This document shows positions 17,617 through 26,206 of a stretch of 64,000 nt of DNA, piece by piece. How positions within the stretch are numbered: the first letter of the stretch is position 1; each line of letters begins with the position of its first letter. Origin of the DNA: Symbioplanes lichenis (GTDB taxonomy: Bacteria > Actinomycetota > Actinomycetes > Mycobacteriales > Micromonosporaceae); contig NZ_JAUZQD010000017.1 in NCBI RefSeq assembly GCF_030709675.1, positions 62,001-126,000 on the forward strand, in the 5' to 3' direction. Made by a program: the position numbers and the translations under genes. Below the pieces are notes generated by a model. That model saw only the letters and a list, made by a program, of their open reading frames with translations, did not search any database and had not been told where the DNA came from.

Positions 17617-20165
17617 GCGTCCTGCGGACCCAGCTCGCCGGCGTGGCCCGGCGCCCGTCGCGGCTGCTGCTGACCGGCCTGGCCGTGCTCGTGGCGTCGT
17701 TCGTCGTCTACGCGACCGTGCTGGCCCGCGACATCACCGAGAAGACCCTGCTCGACCAGGCCTCCGGTACGCCCGCCGCGGCCGGACTGGTCGTCGGCGC
17801 CGACCCGGCCACCTACGACGGCGTCGTGATCAAGGGCGCGGACTTCACCCGGCTCAAGGCGCTGCCCGGGGTCGCCGGGGCCGAGGGCCGGTTGTCGGCG
17901 GGCGGGCAGGTCGGCACCGACTACCTGTCCGTGGACGCCGACCCCGGCGCGGGACCGCTCGCCAAGTCCCGCCTGCGCGAAGGCAAGTATCCCGCGCGTA
18001 CCGGCGAAATCGCGGTGACGCCCCGGACCGCCGACCGGATGGGCATGCCCGTCGGCACGACGCTCACCATGACCACCGAGTGGACCGACGAGGGCAAGCC
18101 GGCCAAGACCAAGAAGCTGACGGTCACCGGCATCGTGGACACGCCGGAGGACTACGGCAGCGCCGCGTACGCCCCCCAGTCCGTCGTCTCCGCCCTCGCG
18201 GGCACCACCGACCTCAACCAGGTGGAGCTGGTGCTGGCGCCAGGAGCAGACCCTTCAGCCGTACGGGCGGCAGCCGAGCAGATCATCGCCGCCGGACCCG
18301 CTCCCGAGGAGGGCATGAGCCGTCCCCAGGTCTTCACCGGCGCCGACTTCCGGACCGCCGAGGCGCGCCGGGCGGTCAGCGACATCGACGACATCTTCCT
18401 GGCGGTCGGGCTGTTCATCCTCATCGCCGTGGGCGCCGCCGGGCTCGTCGCCGCCTCGACGTTCCGGATCGTGTTCGCCCAGCGGATGCGGCAACTCGCG
18501 CTGCTGCGGGCGATCGGCGCCGGCCGGGGTCCCATCCGCCGCGCCCTGGCCGTCGAGGGCGCGCTGACCGGCCTGGTCACCGGCGTCGCCGGGGTGCTCG
18601 CCGCGCTCGCCCTCGGTCAGCTGGCGCCCCCGGCGCTCCGGGCCTCCGGCGTCGAACTGGCGTCGCCCGGCTTCCCGCTGCTGCCCGCCCTGGGCGTGGT
18701 CGGGCTGGCGATCGGCATCACCGTGCTGGCCGTCCTGGCGCCCGCCTTCTCCGCCGCCCGGGTCGCCCCGCTCGAAGCGCTCCGGGCCTCCAGCACGGCG
18801 CAGGGCCGCCGGACCATCGGCTGGTTCCGCGCCACCGTCGGCATCCTGCTGGCGCTGGCGGGTGCGGCGCTGGCCGCGTACGTGATCAGCAGTCTCCCGG
18901 GCCGCGACACGCTGAACTACGACCCGCAGACCCCGCTGCTCGCGACCGTCGCGTCCGGTGGCCTGGTCTTCGGGGCGCTCATGGCGCTCGGGCCGGTGCT
19001 GATCCGGCCGGTCCTCGCGGCCGTCGGGCTGCCGCTGCGCCGCCTCGGCCCGGTCGGCCGGCTCGCGGTCGGGGGCGTCGGCGGGGCCCCGCGCCGGGCC
19101 GCCGCGGTCTCCACCGTGGTCGCCCTGGGCGTCACGCTCATCGCCGGGGTGGTCGTCACCGGGGCGTCCTTCCGCGAGTTCGCCGAGCGGGAGCTCGCCA
19201 CGTCCGCCCCGGCCGACTTCGAGATCGCGGCGACCGGCGACGAGCGGCTCAGCCGGGCGGCCGTCGACCAGGCCGCGGCCAGCCCGGATCTCGCGCACGT
19301 CACCCCGTACCGGCGGCTGCCCGATCTGAAGCTCGGTGACCTGGCGGCCGACGCGGTCGACCTGGACACCCGGGCGCTGCCGGAGCTGGCGAAGGTGCGC
19401 GAGGCGAGTGGATCCCTGGCGGACGTCGGGCCGGGCAAGGTGGCACTTTCCGGATACCTGAGCGACACCACGGGTCTGCGCACCGGCGACACGACGACGC
19501 TGACCGCGGGCTCGCGCCGGGTGCAGGTCCAGGTGGCCGCCACGCTGCCGGACTCGGGGCCGCTGCAGGCCGGCGTGCTCATGGCGCCCGCGGACCTGAC
19601 GAAGCTGGGGGCTCCGGCGGACTACTCCGGGCTGCTCGCGGATGCGGCGGCGAGCGGGGAATCCGGGCGTACGGCGGGATTGCAGGCCTTGAAGCAGGTC
19701 GTGCAGGGGCAGCCGGGCTTCGGCACCACCGTCCTGGCCGACCAGCGCGACGAGATCAACTCGGTCGTGAACAACCTGCTCGCCGTGGTCATCGGCCTGA
19801 TCGGGCTCACCGTGGCGATCGCCGTGGTCGGCGTCGGCACCACGACCGCGCTGTCGGTCGTCGAACGGGTCCGCGAGTCCGGACTGCTGCGCGCGGTCGG
19901 GCTGTCCCGCAGCGGGTTGCGCACGATGATGACCACCGAGGCCGGCTTGTACGGCATTGTGGGCGCTGTGCTGGGGCTGCTGCTCGGGGTGCCGTACGCG
20001 TGGCTGGCGGTGAAGGCGTTCGGCGTGGGCGCCCCGCTGGCGTTGCCGGTGTGGCAGCTGGCGGCCGTGCTCGTGGCTTTGGCCGGGCTGACCGCGCTGG
20101 CGGGGGTGCTTCCGGCGCGGCGGGCGGCGAAGGTCAGCCCGGTTGCGGCGCTCGGGGTGGACTGA
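17613..20165 (+). CDS. FtsX-type ABC permease, two FtsX domains
   Basis: 850 aa. An N-terminal membrane helix (about 17-40), a large extracytoplasmic domain, and a three-helix FtsX unit around residues 265-395 are followed by a second set: a helix near 490-510, another extracytoplasmic domain and a final FtsX unit at 720-850 with PARRAAKVSPVAALG. Such permeases work by mechanotransmission and in Gram-positives export or neutralise membrane-active compounds, or regulate wall hydrolases. The 3' end overlaps the convergent hypothetical gene by 32 bases. Confidence 0.92.
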   Translation: MSVLRTQLAGVARRPSRLLLTGLAVLVASFVVYATVLARDITEKTLLDQASGTPAAAGLVVGADPATYDGVVIKGADFTRLKALPGVAGAEGRLSAGGQVGTDYLSVDADPGAGPLAKSRLREGKYPARTGEIAVTPRTADRMGMPVGTTLTMTTEWTDEGKPAKTKKLTVTGIVDTPEDYGSAAYAPQSVVSALAGTTDLNQVELVLAPGADPSAVRAAAEQIIAAGPAPEEGMSRPQVFTGADFRTAEARRAVSDIDDIFLAVGLFILIAVGAAGLVAASTFRIVFAQRMRQLALLRAIGAGRGPIRRALAVEGALTGLVTGVAGVLAALALGQLAPPALRASGVELASPGFPLLPALGVVGLAIGITVLAVLAPAFSAARVAPLEALRASSTAQGRRTIGWFRATVGILLALAGAALAAYVISSLPGRDTLNYDPQTPLLATVASGGLVFGALMALGPVLIRPVLAAVGLPLRRLGPVGRLAVGGVGGAPRRAAAVSTVVALGVTLIAGVVVTGASFREFAERELATSAPADFEIAATGDERLSRAAVDQAAASPDLAHVTPYRRLPDLKLGDLAADAVDLDTRALPELAKVREASGSLADVGPGKVALSGYLSDTTGLRTGDTTTLTAGSRRVQVQVAATLPDSGPLQAGVLMAPADLTKLGAPADYSGLLADAAASGESGRTAGLQALKQVVQGQPGFGTTVLADQRDEINSVVNNLLAVVIGLIGLTVAIAVVGVGTTTALSVVERVRESGLLRAVGLSRSGLRTMMTTEAGLYGIVGAVLGLLLGVPYAWLAVKAFGVGAPLALPVWQLAAVLVALAGLTALAGVLPARRAAKVSPVAALGVD

Positions 20166-20772
20166 GCAGGCTCGTCAGGTCATCAAGATCGTTCCGATGC
20201 TGCCGGAGGTCCTCCGTCGCCGCGGCCAGCTCCGCGCGGCGGGGGAAGTCCGGCAACACTCCCGGCAGGCGCAGCAGGTTCATGGCCGGCCCCACCCAGC
20301 CGGTCAGCGCGAACCACCCGTCGGCCAGCTCGATCGCCCGCGCCACGGGCAGCCCGGGACGCCGCAGCCACGGGCGGCCGCGGGACAGGCGGGCGAAGGC
20401 ATCGTCGTACGCGCCGGGGCCCTCGGTGGGATCCGGCAGCCGCGCCCACCGCCCGGCTGCCGTCCGCCACGCCGCCGCGAACCCGGCCGCCGCGGGCACC
20501 AGCCGCGCCAGCGCCCCGGACACGACCTCGGCGACGGGCTCGTGCGGGGCGCCGCGTTCGACCATCCCGACGGCGAGCACGGCCAGCTGCCCGGTCGCGC
20601 TCAGCGGCACCGCGGCGAAGAACCCGAGGACCCTTTCGAGTACGGCCGCGGCCTCCATGGGATCCGCATCCTCCACGGCCACCCAGAGCGGGGCGACGCC
20701 GAAGCGGAACGCGACGGTGTTTCCCGCGCGGGCCGCGGCGCTGAGCGCCTCGATCTGCTGGTCTCCAAGCAC
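20134..20772 (-). CDS. Conserved-looking hypothetical protein
   Basis: 212 aa from GTG 20772. No family recognised. It is a soluble, Ala-rich alpha/beta protein without signal peptide or membrane helix. A TAGCAT hexamer at -14 to -9 supports this start and a very short leader. GC3 is high and constant, so I take it as real. It is divergent from the PP2C gene and overlaps the 3' end of the permease gene by 32 bases. Confidence 0.6.
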   Translation of the reverse strand: MLGDQQIEALSAAARAGNTVAFRFGVAPLWVAVEDADPMEAAAVLERVLGFFAAVPLSATGQLAVLAVGMVERGAPHEPVAEVVSGALARLVPAAAGFAAAWRTAAGRWARLPDPTEGPGAYDDAFARLSRGRPWLRRPGLPVARAIELADGWFALTGWVGPAMNLLRLPGVLPDFPRRAELAAATEDLRQHRNDLDDLTSLLSPPRAPQPG

Positions 20773-20970
20773 GGCGCGGAATGCTAGAGCACAACGGGCC
20801 GCCACACGGGGACGCCCGCATGCCGGGCGTTGCGAATCCAATGCCGACCGTCGATCCCGTTCGCGCCGGCGCGGGTGTCGTCGCTGGTCATGGTGTTGTC
20901 GCCTCGGCGGGGTCACCGGCGGCCGGGCTCGCTCCGGGCCACCGGCGGCCGGGAGGCGGCGGGCCCGCTC

Positions 20971-20976
20971 TAGGCT
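20971..20976 (+). promoter_or_regulatory. Leaderless -10 element TAGGCT of the PP2C gene
   Basis: TAGGCT is at -12 to -7 of ATG 20983. The upstream region (20773-20970) also contains a 7-bp inverted repeat ACGCCCG/CGGGCGT at 20812-20830 and a direct repeat CACCGGCGGCCGGG at 20914 and 20940, both possible regulatory sites. Confidence 0.6.
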
Positions 20977-20982
20977 GGCGCC

Positions 20983-21753
20983 ATGGCGATCGACACGGCG
21001 CAGTGGCAGGTGGGCGCCCGCCGGGTGGTGGCGGCCGCGGGCAGCATCGTGGGCAACCGGTACCGCGAGAACTACGACGTCCTGCACCTGGACGCCGCCC
21101 GCCCGCTCGCCGTGGTGGCCGACGGCATGGGCGACGGCCCGGGCAGCACAGCCGCCGGACGCACCGCGGTGGACACCTTCGTCGCCACCCTGTCTCCCCC
21201 GCCGGGCGGCTCGGATCCCACTTCAGCCGGTGCGGATCCGGACGGTGCAGCCACGTTGCTGGCCGCGGTGGCTCACGTGCAGCAAGCTGTCCTGGCGGCG
21301 GGCCGCGACCTCCCCGGCCACCTGACCGGATGCACGCTGACCGCCTTCGTGGCCGGCCCGTCGGTGGCGTGGCTGGTGCACCTGGGCGACTCCCGGGCCT
21401 ATCGGCTGCGCGACAACCTGCTCGAACAGCTGACCACCGACCACACCATGGCCTGGATCGGCGTCCAGAACGGCTGGTTCACCCCCGACTCGCCCCAGGG
21501 CCACCGGGCGCGCTACCAGCTCACCCGCTATGCCGGCCACTCGCGCGCCCCGGAACCGGACATCCTCGCCGCGACCCTCCGCCCCGGCGACACCTATCTG
21601 CTGTGTACGGACGGCATCGCCGACCAGGTGCCCTACGAGCGCCTGGCCGAACTCCTCACCGAAGACCCCGCCCCAGCCACCGAAGCCCTCCTCGCCGCCA
21701 CCCTCCCCACCGGCGCCGACAACGCAACAGCCGTCGTCATCCGAGTCTTCTGA
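20983..21753 (+). CDS. PP2C-type serine/threonine phosphatase
   Basis: 256 aa. Conserved motifs in order: RYRENYD (metal-binding start), VVADGMGDG, the central LTGCTLTAF, LVHLGDSRAYRL, LCTDGIADQV and GADNATAVVI. These cover the metal-coordinating Asp residues of PPM/PP2C phosphatases. It is a stand-alone catalytic domain without sensor or membrane anchor, like PstP-type cytosolic forms. It probably reverses phosphorylation by Hanks-type kinases; none is encoded nearby. Confidence 0.9.
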   Translation: MAIDTAQWQVGARRVVAAAGSIVGNRYRENYDVLHLDAARPLAVVADGMGDGPGSTAAGRTAVDTFVATLSPPPGGSDPTSAGADPDGAATLLAAVAHVQQAVLAAGRDLPGHLTGCTLTAFVAGPSVAWLVHLGDSRAYRLRDNLLEQLTTDHTMAWIGVQNGWFTPDSPQGHRARYQLTRYAGHSRAPEPDILAATLRPGDTYLLCTDGIADQVPYERLAELLTEDPAPATEALLAATLPTGADNATAVVIRVF

Positions 21754-21865
21754 CCGCCGCAACCTCCTCTACCAGCTGCACCCCCACTCACGCCGCCGCA
21801 CCTTCCCGACCAACCGCAGCCTCGCTACCGCCGCGGGCAAGTTGCCGGCCGGCCGCAGCCCCCAA

Positions 21866-22393
21866 TCAAACCGCCGGAAGAATCCCGGCCAGCCGCAGCG
21901 CCAGCTCGAGCCGCCTCATCGTCTCGTCCGCCACCACGCCGGCCCGCCGAGTCAGGTCGCCGGCGGTGAGGGTGATCTGCCACGTGCAGAAGATCCGTTC
22001 CGAAGTCGGCAACGCCACCCGCACCACGCCGGCCCCGCCCTCGAACCCGACCGGCACCTCGACACCCACCGGAGCCGTATGTTCCCCGGCTCTGGCCGGC
22101 CGCGCATCTCCCCTGACACGGCCAGGACCCGCATCCGCCTCAGCATGGGTCGCCCCAGCATGGGCCGCCTCTGCATGGGCCGCCTCAACGCCAGCCGCTT
22201 CTGCGCGGGCCGCCTCAACGTGGGCCGCCTCTTCCGGAGTCAACAGCACGGACCCACGTTTCTGCTCCTCCGTGGCCGCCGCAACGAGCTGCATGGCCAG
22301 AAACTCGCCCGCCGCGGATCCCGAGACCAGCACCACCGGCCACATCTCGTCCGCCGTCGACCACCAGACCTCGCCCCGCTCCGCCTCCGCCAT
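21866..22393 (-). CDS. MazF-like (PemK family) protein with a repeat insertion
   Basis: 175 aa from ATG 22393. The start RGEVWWSTADEMWPVVLVSG and the end RIFCTWQITLTAGDL, then RRLELALRLAGI, follow the MazF/PemK pattern (strand with RGEVW, late helix after L..L). Between them lies an Ala/Glu/His-rich insertion of about 50 residues made of five-residue units (EAAHA). MazF proteins are mRNA-cleaving toxins, usually about 115 aa and paired with an antitoxin. No antitoxin gene is seen here, and several usual catalytic positions cannot be assigned. It may be a chromosomal relative without toxin function. Confidence 0.5.
   Translation of the reverse strand: MAEAERGEVWWSTADEMWPVVLVSGSAAGEFLAMQLVAAATEEQKRGSVLLTPEEAAHVEAARAEAAGVEAAHAEAAHAGATHAEADAGPGRVRGDARPARAGEHTAPVGVEVPVGFEGGAGVVRVALPTSERIFCTWQITLTAGDLTRRAGVVADETMRRLELALRLAGILPAV
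22143..22232. repeat. 15-bp in-frame tandem repeat, 6 copies, inside the MazF-like gene
   Basis: Units with core GCATGGGCCGCCTC start at 22143, 22158, 22173, 22188, 22203 and 22218. On the minus strand they encode EAA(H/R/G)(A/V) pentapeptides. Confidence 0.85.
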
Positions 22394-22426
22394 GCCGCAA
22401 GTCTGCCCGCCGCTCCACCATGCGGC

Positions 22427-22648
22427 CGCCCCGCCCCGCCCCGCCCCGCCCCGCCCCGCCGTGCGGTGCCGCGCCGTGCGGTGCCGCGCCGTGCAGTGCC
22501 GCGCCGTGCAGTGCCGCGCCGTGCCGCGCCGTGCCGCGCCGTGCGGCGCCGCGCCGCGCCGTGCCGTGCGGCGCCGCGCCGTGCCGTGCGGCGCCGCGCC
22601 CTGCCGCGCCGTGCGGTGCCCTGCCGCGCCGTGCCGCGCCGTGCCGCC
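22427..22648. repeat. GC-only pentanucleotide satellite, about 44 units
   Basis: A run of CCGCC units (22427-22460) passes into alternating GTGCC, GCGCC and GTGCG units that stay in 5-base register to about 22648. Almost no other sequence is present. It fills the intergenic space between the divergent MazF-like and beta-propeller genes, leaving about 130 bases for the promoter of the latter. It is not a CRISPR array: there are no spacers. Confidence 0.92.
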
Positions 22649-22783
22649 GTGCCGCCGACGTGCGCCGCTCACCGCACCTCCGCTTTGGCCCCGGCTCCGG
22701 CTCTGGCCTCGGCGCGACCCCACGGCAGGGGGAATGTCCCGCGAAGCGACCCCGGCGGGCGCGCGGCACCTGACGATCGCGCC

Positions 22784-24508
22784 ATGCACCTCACACGAAG
22801 CGGCCTCGCGATGGCCGCGCTGATTCTGCTCGCTCCCGCCATGGCGCCGAACGCGCAGGCGCCCATGAGCGCGCGATCGTTCGCGCAACCGCATGGCGGA
22901 ACACGTGCGCCCGCGAACGCCGAAACGCGCATCGCCGCCGGCATTCGCGCACAGGCGCACGACGGAGCACGCGCGAGTGCGGAAGCGATGACCCGCGCCG
23001 CCGGGGAGTCGCGCGCAAACGCGCTGGACGAAACGCTCACGCACGACCATGCCCGAGGCGAAACGAGCACACGCGCGGACGGGCACAGCGGAACGCGCGC
23101 AGGCATCGGAAGACACAGCCGAACGCGCTCAGGTGTGGAGGGACACAGCGAAAAGCGAGCAAGTGGGCGCGACGCATCGCGCGCGAACGAGCTCGACACG
23201 ACCCGCCCGCTGAGGCTCGATGCGACGCGCGCAAGTGCGCATGACGCAACGCGCGCAAGTGCGCATGACGCAACGCGCGAAAGTGAGCACTACGCAACGC
23301 GCGCAAGTGCGCATGACGCAACGCGCGAAAGTGCGCATGACGCAACGCGCGAAAGTGGGCACTACGCAATGCGCGGGAGCGAACTCGGCGTGACGCGCGG
23401 GCGGGGACTTGATGGGGGTCGGGCCGCTGGGTTGGTGGAGAGGTGGGGGCAGGACGGGTACGGGGCGGGGCACACCTTTTACAACCCAGGTGAGTCGGTC
23501 ATCAACTCGGACAGTGTTCGGCGGCTTCGGACGAGGTGGGCGGTGACGCCGCGGGGGGCTGGGGACGGGTGTCCGCTGGCGCCGGTTGCTCCGATTGTGG
23601 CCGGGGGGCGGATGGTGGTGCTGGAGCCGTCCGGGAATCAGGTTGCCGCTTTCGACACTCGGACCGGGGCGCAGTTGTGGAGTTCGCAGGTCGGGCAGCT
23701 CGAGGCCACGGGGCTGGCGATGGCCGGGGACACCGTTGTCGTGTCCGATGTCGCGTGTTCGTCGCCGAGCGGTGATGACAGCAACGTCATTGCGCTTGAT
23801 GCGCGGACCGGGGCGCTTCGGTGGGACAGCTTGTGGGCGTACACGACAGATCTTTTCGTCGTTTCCGGGCCGACCGTTGTCACGTCCGGGCATTGCGACA
23901 TGTGCGTGGGCGACGAGGCGTACCAGGTGGCGGGGTGGCGGTTGAGTGATGGGCAGCGCATGTGGAGCCGGAGTGGGGTGGTGCTCGCGGGGCCGGCGGC
24001 GAGCCGGGACGGGCTCGTGCTGCTCAGTTCGACGTCGCGGGAGCTGACCAGTGTGGCGGAGGCGGCGAGCGGGCGGGGGCGGTGGAGCACCGGGATCCGG
24101 TACGAGGTCAGCGCCGCGGATCCCGTACGGCGGCAGTGGTATGCGACCGGAAAGGCCGGGCTGCGCGCGCTCGATCAGGACACCGGGCGGACAGTGTGGA
24201 CGGTGCGGGGTGAGACCGGGGAGCTGGCCACGGACGGGCGGCGGGTGTTCGTCGCGTCCGCCGGGCGGGTCAATGTCTACGACGCCGCGCGGGGGCGGTT
24301 GCTGTGGACGCGGGCGCTGCGGACGCCCAGCCATCCGGTGCGCGCCGGCGGCCTGCTGTACGTGACCAGCCGCCGATCACTCCTCGTCCTCGCCCCCACC
24401 ACCGGAGTCACCGTCCGCACCTTCGGCTCCGCCACCGACCACGTCGTCGCCGCCGGCGGCCGCCTCTACGTGACGAACGGCCGCACCGTCAAAGCGTTCA
24501 GCCCGTGA
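22784..24508 (+). CDS. Secreted PQQ-like beta-propeller protein with N-terminal repeat region
   Basis: 574 aa from ATG 22784; a GACGAT hexamer at -12 to -7 fits a leaderless start. Signal peptide about 1-25 (ALILLAPAMAPNAQA). Residues 26-215 are Arg/Ala/Ser/His-rich with a 24-base DNA repeat encoding ATRASAHD units. Residues about 220-574 are a propeller of PQQ/BamB type, with recurring blades such as VAAFDTRTGAQLW, VIALDARTGALRW and ALDQDTGRTVW. Such proteins are extracytoplasmic binding platforms; catalysis is not implied. The charged repeat region is unusual for this family and may be an expansion rather than a domain. Confidence 0.8.
   Translation: MHLTRSGLAMAALILLAPAMAPNAQAPMSARSFAQPHGGTRAPANAETRIAAGIRAQAHDGARASAEAMTRAAGESRANALDETLTHDHARGETSTRADGHSGTRAGIGRHSRTRSGVEGHSEKRASGRDASRANELDTTRPLRLDATRASAHDATRASAHDATRESEHYATRASAHDATRESAHDATRESGHYAMRGSELGVTRGRGLDGGRAAGLVERWGQDGYGAGHTFYNPGESVINSDSVRRLRTRWAVTPRGAGDGCPLAPVAPIVAGGRMVVLEPSGNQVAAFDTRTGAQLWSSQVGQLEATGLAMAGDTVVVSDVACSSPSGDDSNVIALDARTGALRWDSLWAYTTDLFVVSGPTVVTSGHCDMCVGDEAYQVAGWRLSDGQRMWSRSGVVLAGPAASRDGLVLLSSTSRELTSVAEAASGRGRWSTGIRYEVSAADPVRRQWYATGKAGLRALDQDTGRTVWTVRGETGELATDGRRVFVASAGRVNVYDAARGRLLWTRALRTPSHPVRAGGLLYVTSRRSLLVLAPTTGVTVRTFGSATDHVVAAGGRLYVTNGRTVKAFSP
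23222..23389. repeat. 24-bp in-frame tandem repeat, 7 copies
   Basis: Units begin at 23222, 23246, 23270, 23294, 23318, 23342 and 23366 with core ACGCGCGCAAGTGCGCATGA. Each encodes one ATR(A/E)S(A/E/G)H(D/Y) octapeptide of the propeller protein. Confidence 0.92.
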
Positions 24509-24634
24509 CGTGAAAGCGCCGAACCCGGAACGCCGAACCAGAAGCCCCGGAGCAGAAGCGCGGCACCGCAAGCGCCGAACCAGAAGGACCGGAAGCGCCG
24601 AGCCGAGTAACGCCGAGCCGGAAACGCCGAAGCG
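24509..24634. repeat. Irregular short repeats after the propeller gene stop
   Basis: Degenerate units around GCGCCGAACCAGAA recur roughly every 10-16 bases between the stop of the propeller gene and the stop of the convergent GNAT gene. No gene and no clean terminator is seen. Confidence 0.6.
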
Positions 24635-25177
24635 TCAAGACACAGGCACCTTGACCCAATACCGCCGCACCGGCCCGTGACCCCGAATCGCCCGAACATC
24701 TTCCAGCACCCCGCCGCACCGCTCAATCGTGCGGCGGGACGGGACATTGTCCTCGTCACACGTGATCAGCACCCGATCAAGACCCAACCGCCCCGCGTAC
24801 GGCAGCACCCCCGCCACCGCCCGCGCCGCAAGCCCCCGCCCCCGCGCCGCCGGCCGCACCCCGTACCCGACATGTCCCCCGACCTCCAGCAGCTCATCGG
24901 TCAAGGTGTGCCGCAGCGCGATGCTCCCCAGCACCTCGTCCCCGGCCGCGATCCACCAGTACGTGCAATGGACCCACCCCGGCGCCGGCGGAATCCCGGG
25001 GTCGGACGACCGCAGCAGCCGGCGCACCCACGCGGCGAAGCCGTCCGGGCTGTCGACGTCGTCGGAGCGGAAGAGCCCCGACCCCGGCTGGTGCACGCCC
25101 CTCCCCCAGTCGTCGCGCGCGGCGAGCCACGAGCGGTGCAACCGGGCAGTGGGCGCAATCAAAAGCCCCGGCGTCAA
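24635..25177 (-). CDS. GNAT-family N-acetyltransferase
   Basis: 180 aa from TTG 25177, which overlaps the MarR stop (TTGA). The acetyl-CoA binding segment is VGYGVRPAARGRGLAARAV, followed by LDRVLITCDEDNVPSRRTI and the terminal strand, typical of RimJ/RimL-like GNATs. The TTG start is chosen because of the overlap and because upstream residues would be a shadow of the MarR gene. The substrate is unknown; coupling to a MarR regulator suggests a role in resistance or detoxification. Confidence 0.82.
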   Translation of the reverse strand: MTPGLLIAPTARLHRSWLAARDDWGRGVHQPGSGLFRSDDVDSPDGFAAWVRRLLRSSDPGIPPAPGWVHCTYWWIAAGDEVLGSIALRHTLTDELLEVGGHVGYGVRPAARGRGLAARAVAGVLPYAGRLGLDRVLITCDEDNVPSRRTIERCGGVLEDVRAIRGHGPVRRYWVKVPVS

Positions 25178-25656
25178 CCCAGGTCCGCGGAGTCCAGGCG
25201 GGCCAGGATGCGCCGGGCCATGTCGCCGAACCGGGCGAACTCCTCCGGCGACAGGGCGTCGAGCACGAGCGTCCGTACCGCCTCGACGTGCCCGGGGGCG
25301 CTGTCCAGCACCTTCTCCCAGCCCGCGTCGGTGAGCACCGCGTTCGTGTAGCGGCCGTCGTCCGGGCACGCGCGGCGCTCGACCCAGCCCTTGCCCTCGA
25401 GCCGCTTGACCACGTGGGAGAGCCGGGAGAGCGAGCCGTTGGCCAGCGCGGCGAGGGCGCTCATCCGGCGGGTGCGGTCCGGCGCCTCGGAGAGGTTGGC
25501 CAGGACGAGGTACTCGAAGTGGCTGAGCCCCGAGTCACGCTGCATCTGCGCGTCGAGGGCGGCGGGCAGGCGCAGGAGCAGGCCACCCACGGGCAGCCAG
25601 GCCGAGAGTTCGGCGGTGGTCAGCCAGCGGGGCGGGTCGGCGGGTTCGGCGCTCAC
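25174..25656 (-). CDS. MarR-family transcriptional regulator
   Basis: 160 aa from GTG 25656. The winged-helix core reads DSGLSHFEYLVLANLSE, then ANGSLSRLSHVVKRLEGKG and a wing with ERRACPDDGR, all standard for MarR. It is translationally coupled to the GNAT gene and has a leaderless -10 element. MarR proteins usually repress their own operon and release DNA on binding a small phenolic or drug-like ligand. Confidence 0.92.
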   Translation of the reverse strand: MSAEPADPPRWLTTAELSAWLPVGGLLLRLPAALDAQMQRDSGLSHFEYLVLANLSEAPDRTRRMSALAALANGSLSRLSHVVKRLEGKGWVERRACPDDGRYTNAVLTDAGWEKVLDSAPGHVEAVRTLVLDALSPEEFARFGDMARRILARLDSADLG

Positions 25657-25662
25657 GCTGAC

Positions 25663-25668
25663 ATCGTA
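25663..25668 (-). promoter_or_regulatory. Leaderless -10 element TACGAT of the marR gene
   Basis: Read on the minus strand, TACGAT lies at -12 to -7 of GTG 25656, inside the 28-base gap to the upstream DUF305 gene. Confidence 0.6.
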
Positions 25669-25684
25669 CTGTGAGTTTGAAGCT

Positions 25685-26206
25685 TCAACCCGCAGCCGCG
25701 AGCGCCAGGAGGCGCTGGATCGTCGACTGGTACGCGGTCACGGACTGCTCGGCGAGAGCCTTGGCGGGCGGGTACGTGCCGCCGGTCGCTTCCATCCGCG
25801 CCACCTCGACGCAGTTGTGCAGGTGCCCGAGCAGCAAGCTGACGGCCGTACGGTCGAAATCCGCACCCCGCGCCGCCGTCAGCTCCGCGATGTCCGAAGC
25901 GCGCAGCGAGTGCACGTCGCCGTGGCCCACGTGCGAGGCCGCCACCAGGGGCTGCTCCCAGCCGAGCAGCCACCGTTCCATCGTCCCGGCGTCGGCGGAC
26001 CATTGATCACGAAGCTCCCCGGCGATCGCGCGTACCCCCGGGTCGGCCGCCCGGTCCGCGGCCGGCGTGACGACCTGCTGACCCTGGCGCGCGTACTCCA
26101 GGGCCATCTGCAGGTACATCACGTCGGTCGCGTTGGATACCGGAGCCGCGGGCCGACCGCACCCGGCCAGCACCAGGAGCAGCGCGACGATCAGGCGCGT
26201 TCCCAC
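25685..26206 (-). CDS. DUF305-like lipoprotein
   Basis: 173 aa from GTG 26206. A lipobox (LLLVLAGCG) marks it as a lipoprotein. Two DUF305-type halves are visible: ATDVMYLQMALEYARQGQQV, where the usual MxxHH pair is replaced, and FDRTAVSLLLGHLHNCVEV, which keeps part of the His pattern. Its 5' end overlaps the 3' end of the LPMO gene by 16 bases, so the two are one transcription unit. Because some DUF305 proteins are reported to bind copper and the LPMO is a copper enzyme, a copper-handling role is a reasonable inference. Confidence 0.75.
   Translation of the reverse strand: MGTRLIVALLLVLAGCGRPAAPVSNATDVMYLQMALEYARQGQQVVTPAADRAADPGVRAIAGELRDQWSADAGTMERWLLGWEQPLVAASHVGHGDVHSLRASDIAELTAARGADFDRTAVSLLLGHLHNCVEVARMEATGGTYPPAKALAEQSVTAYQSTIQRLLALAAAG

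Noticed and set aside
22427..22648. Possible CRISPR array
   Set aside because: The units are 5 bp, contiguous and without spacers, and no cas gene is present. The same applies to the 15-bp array after azlD.
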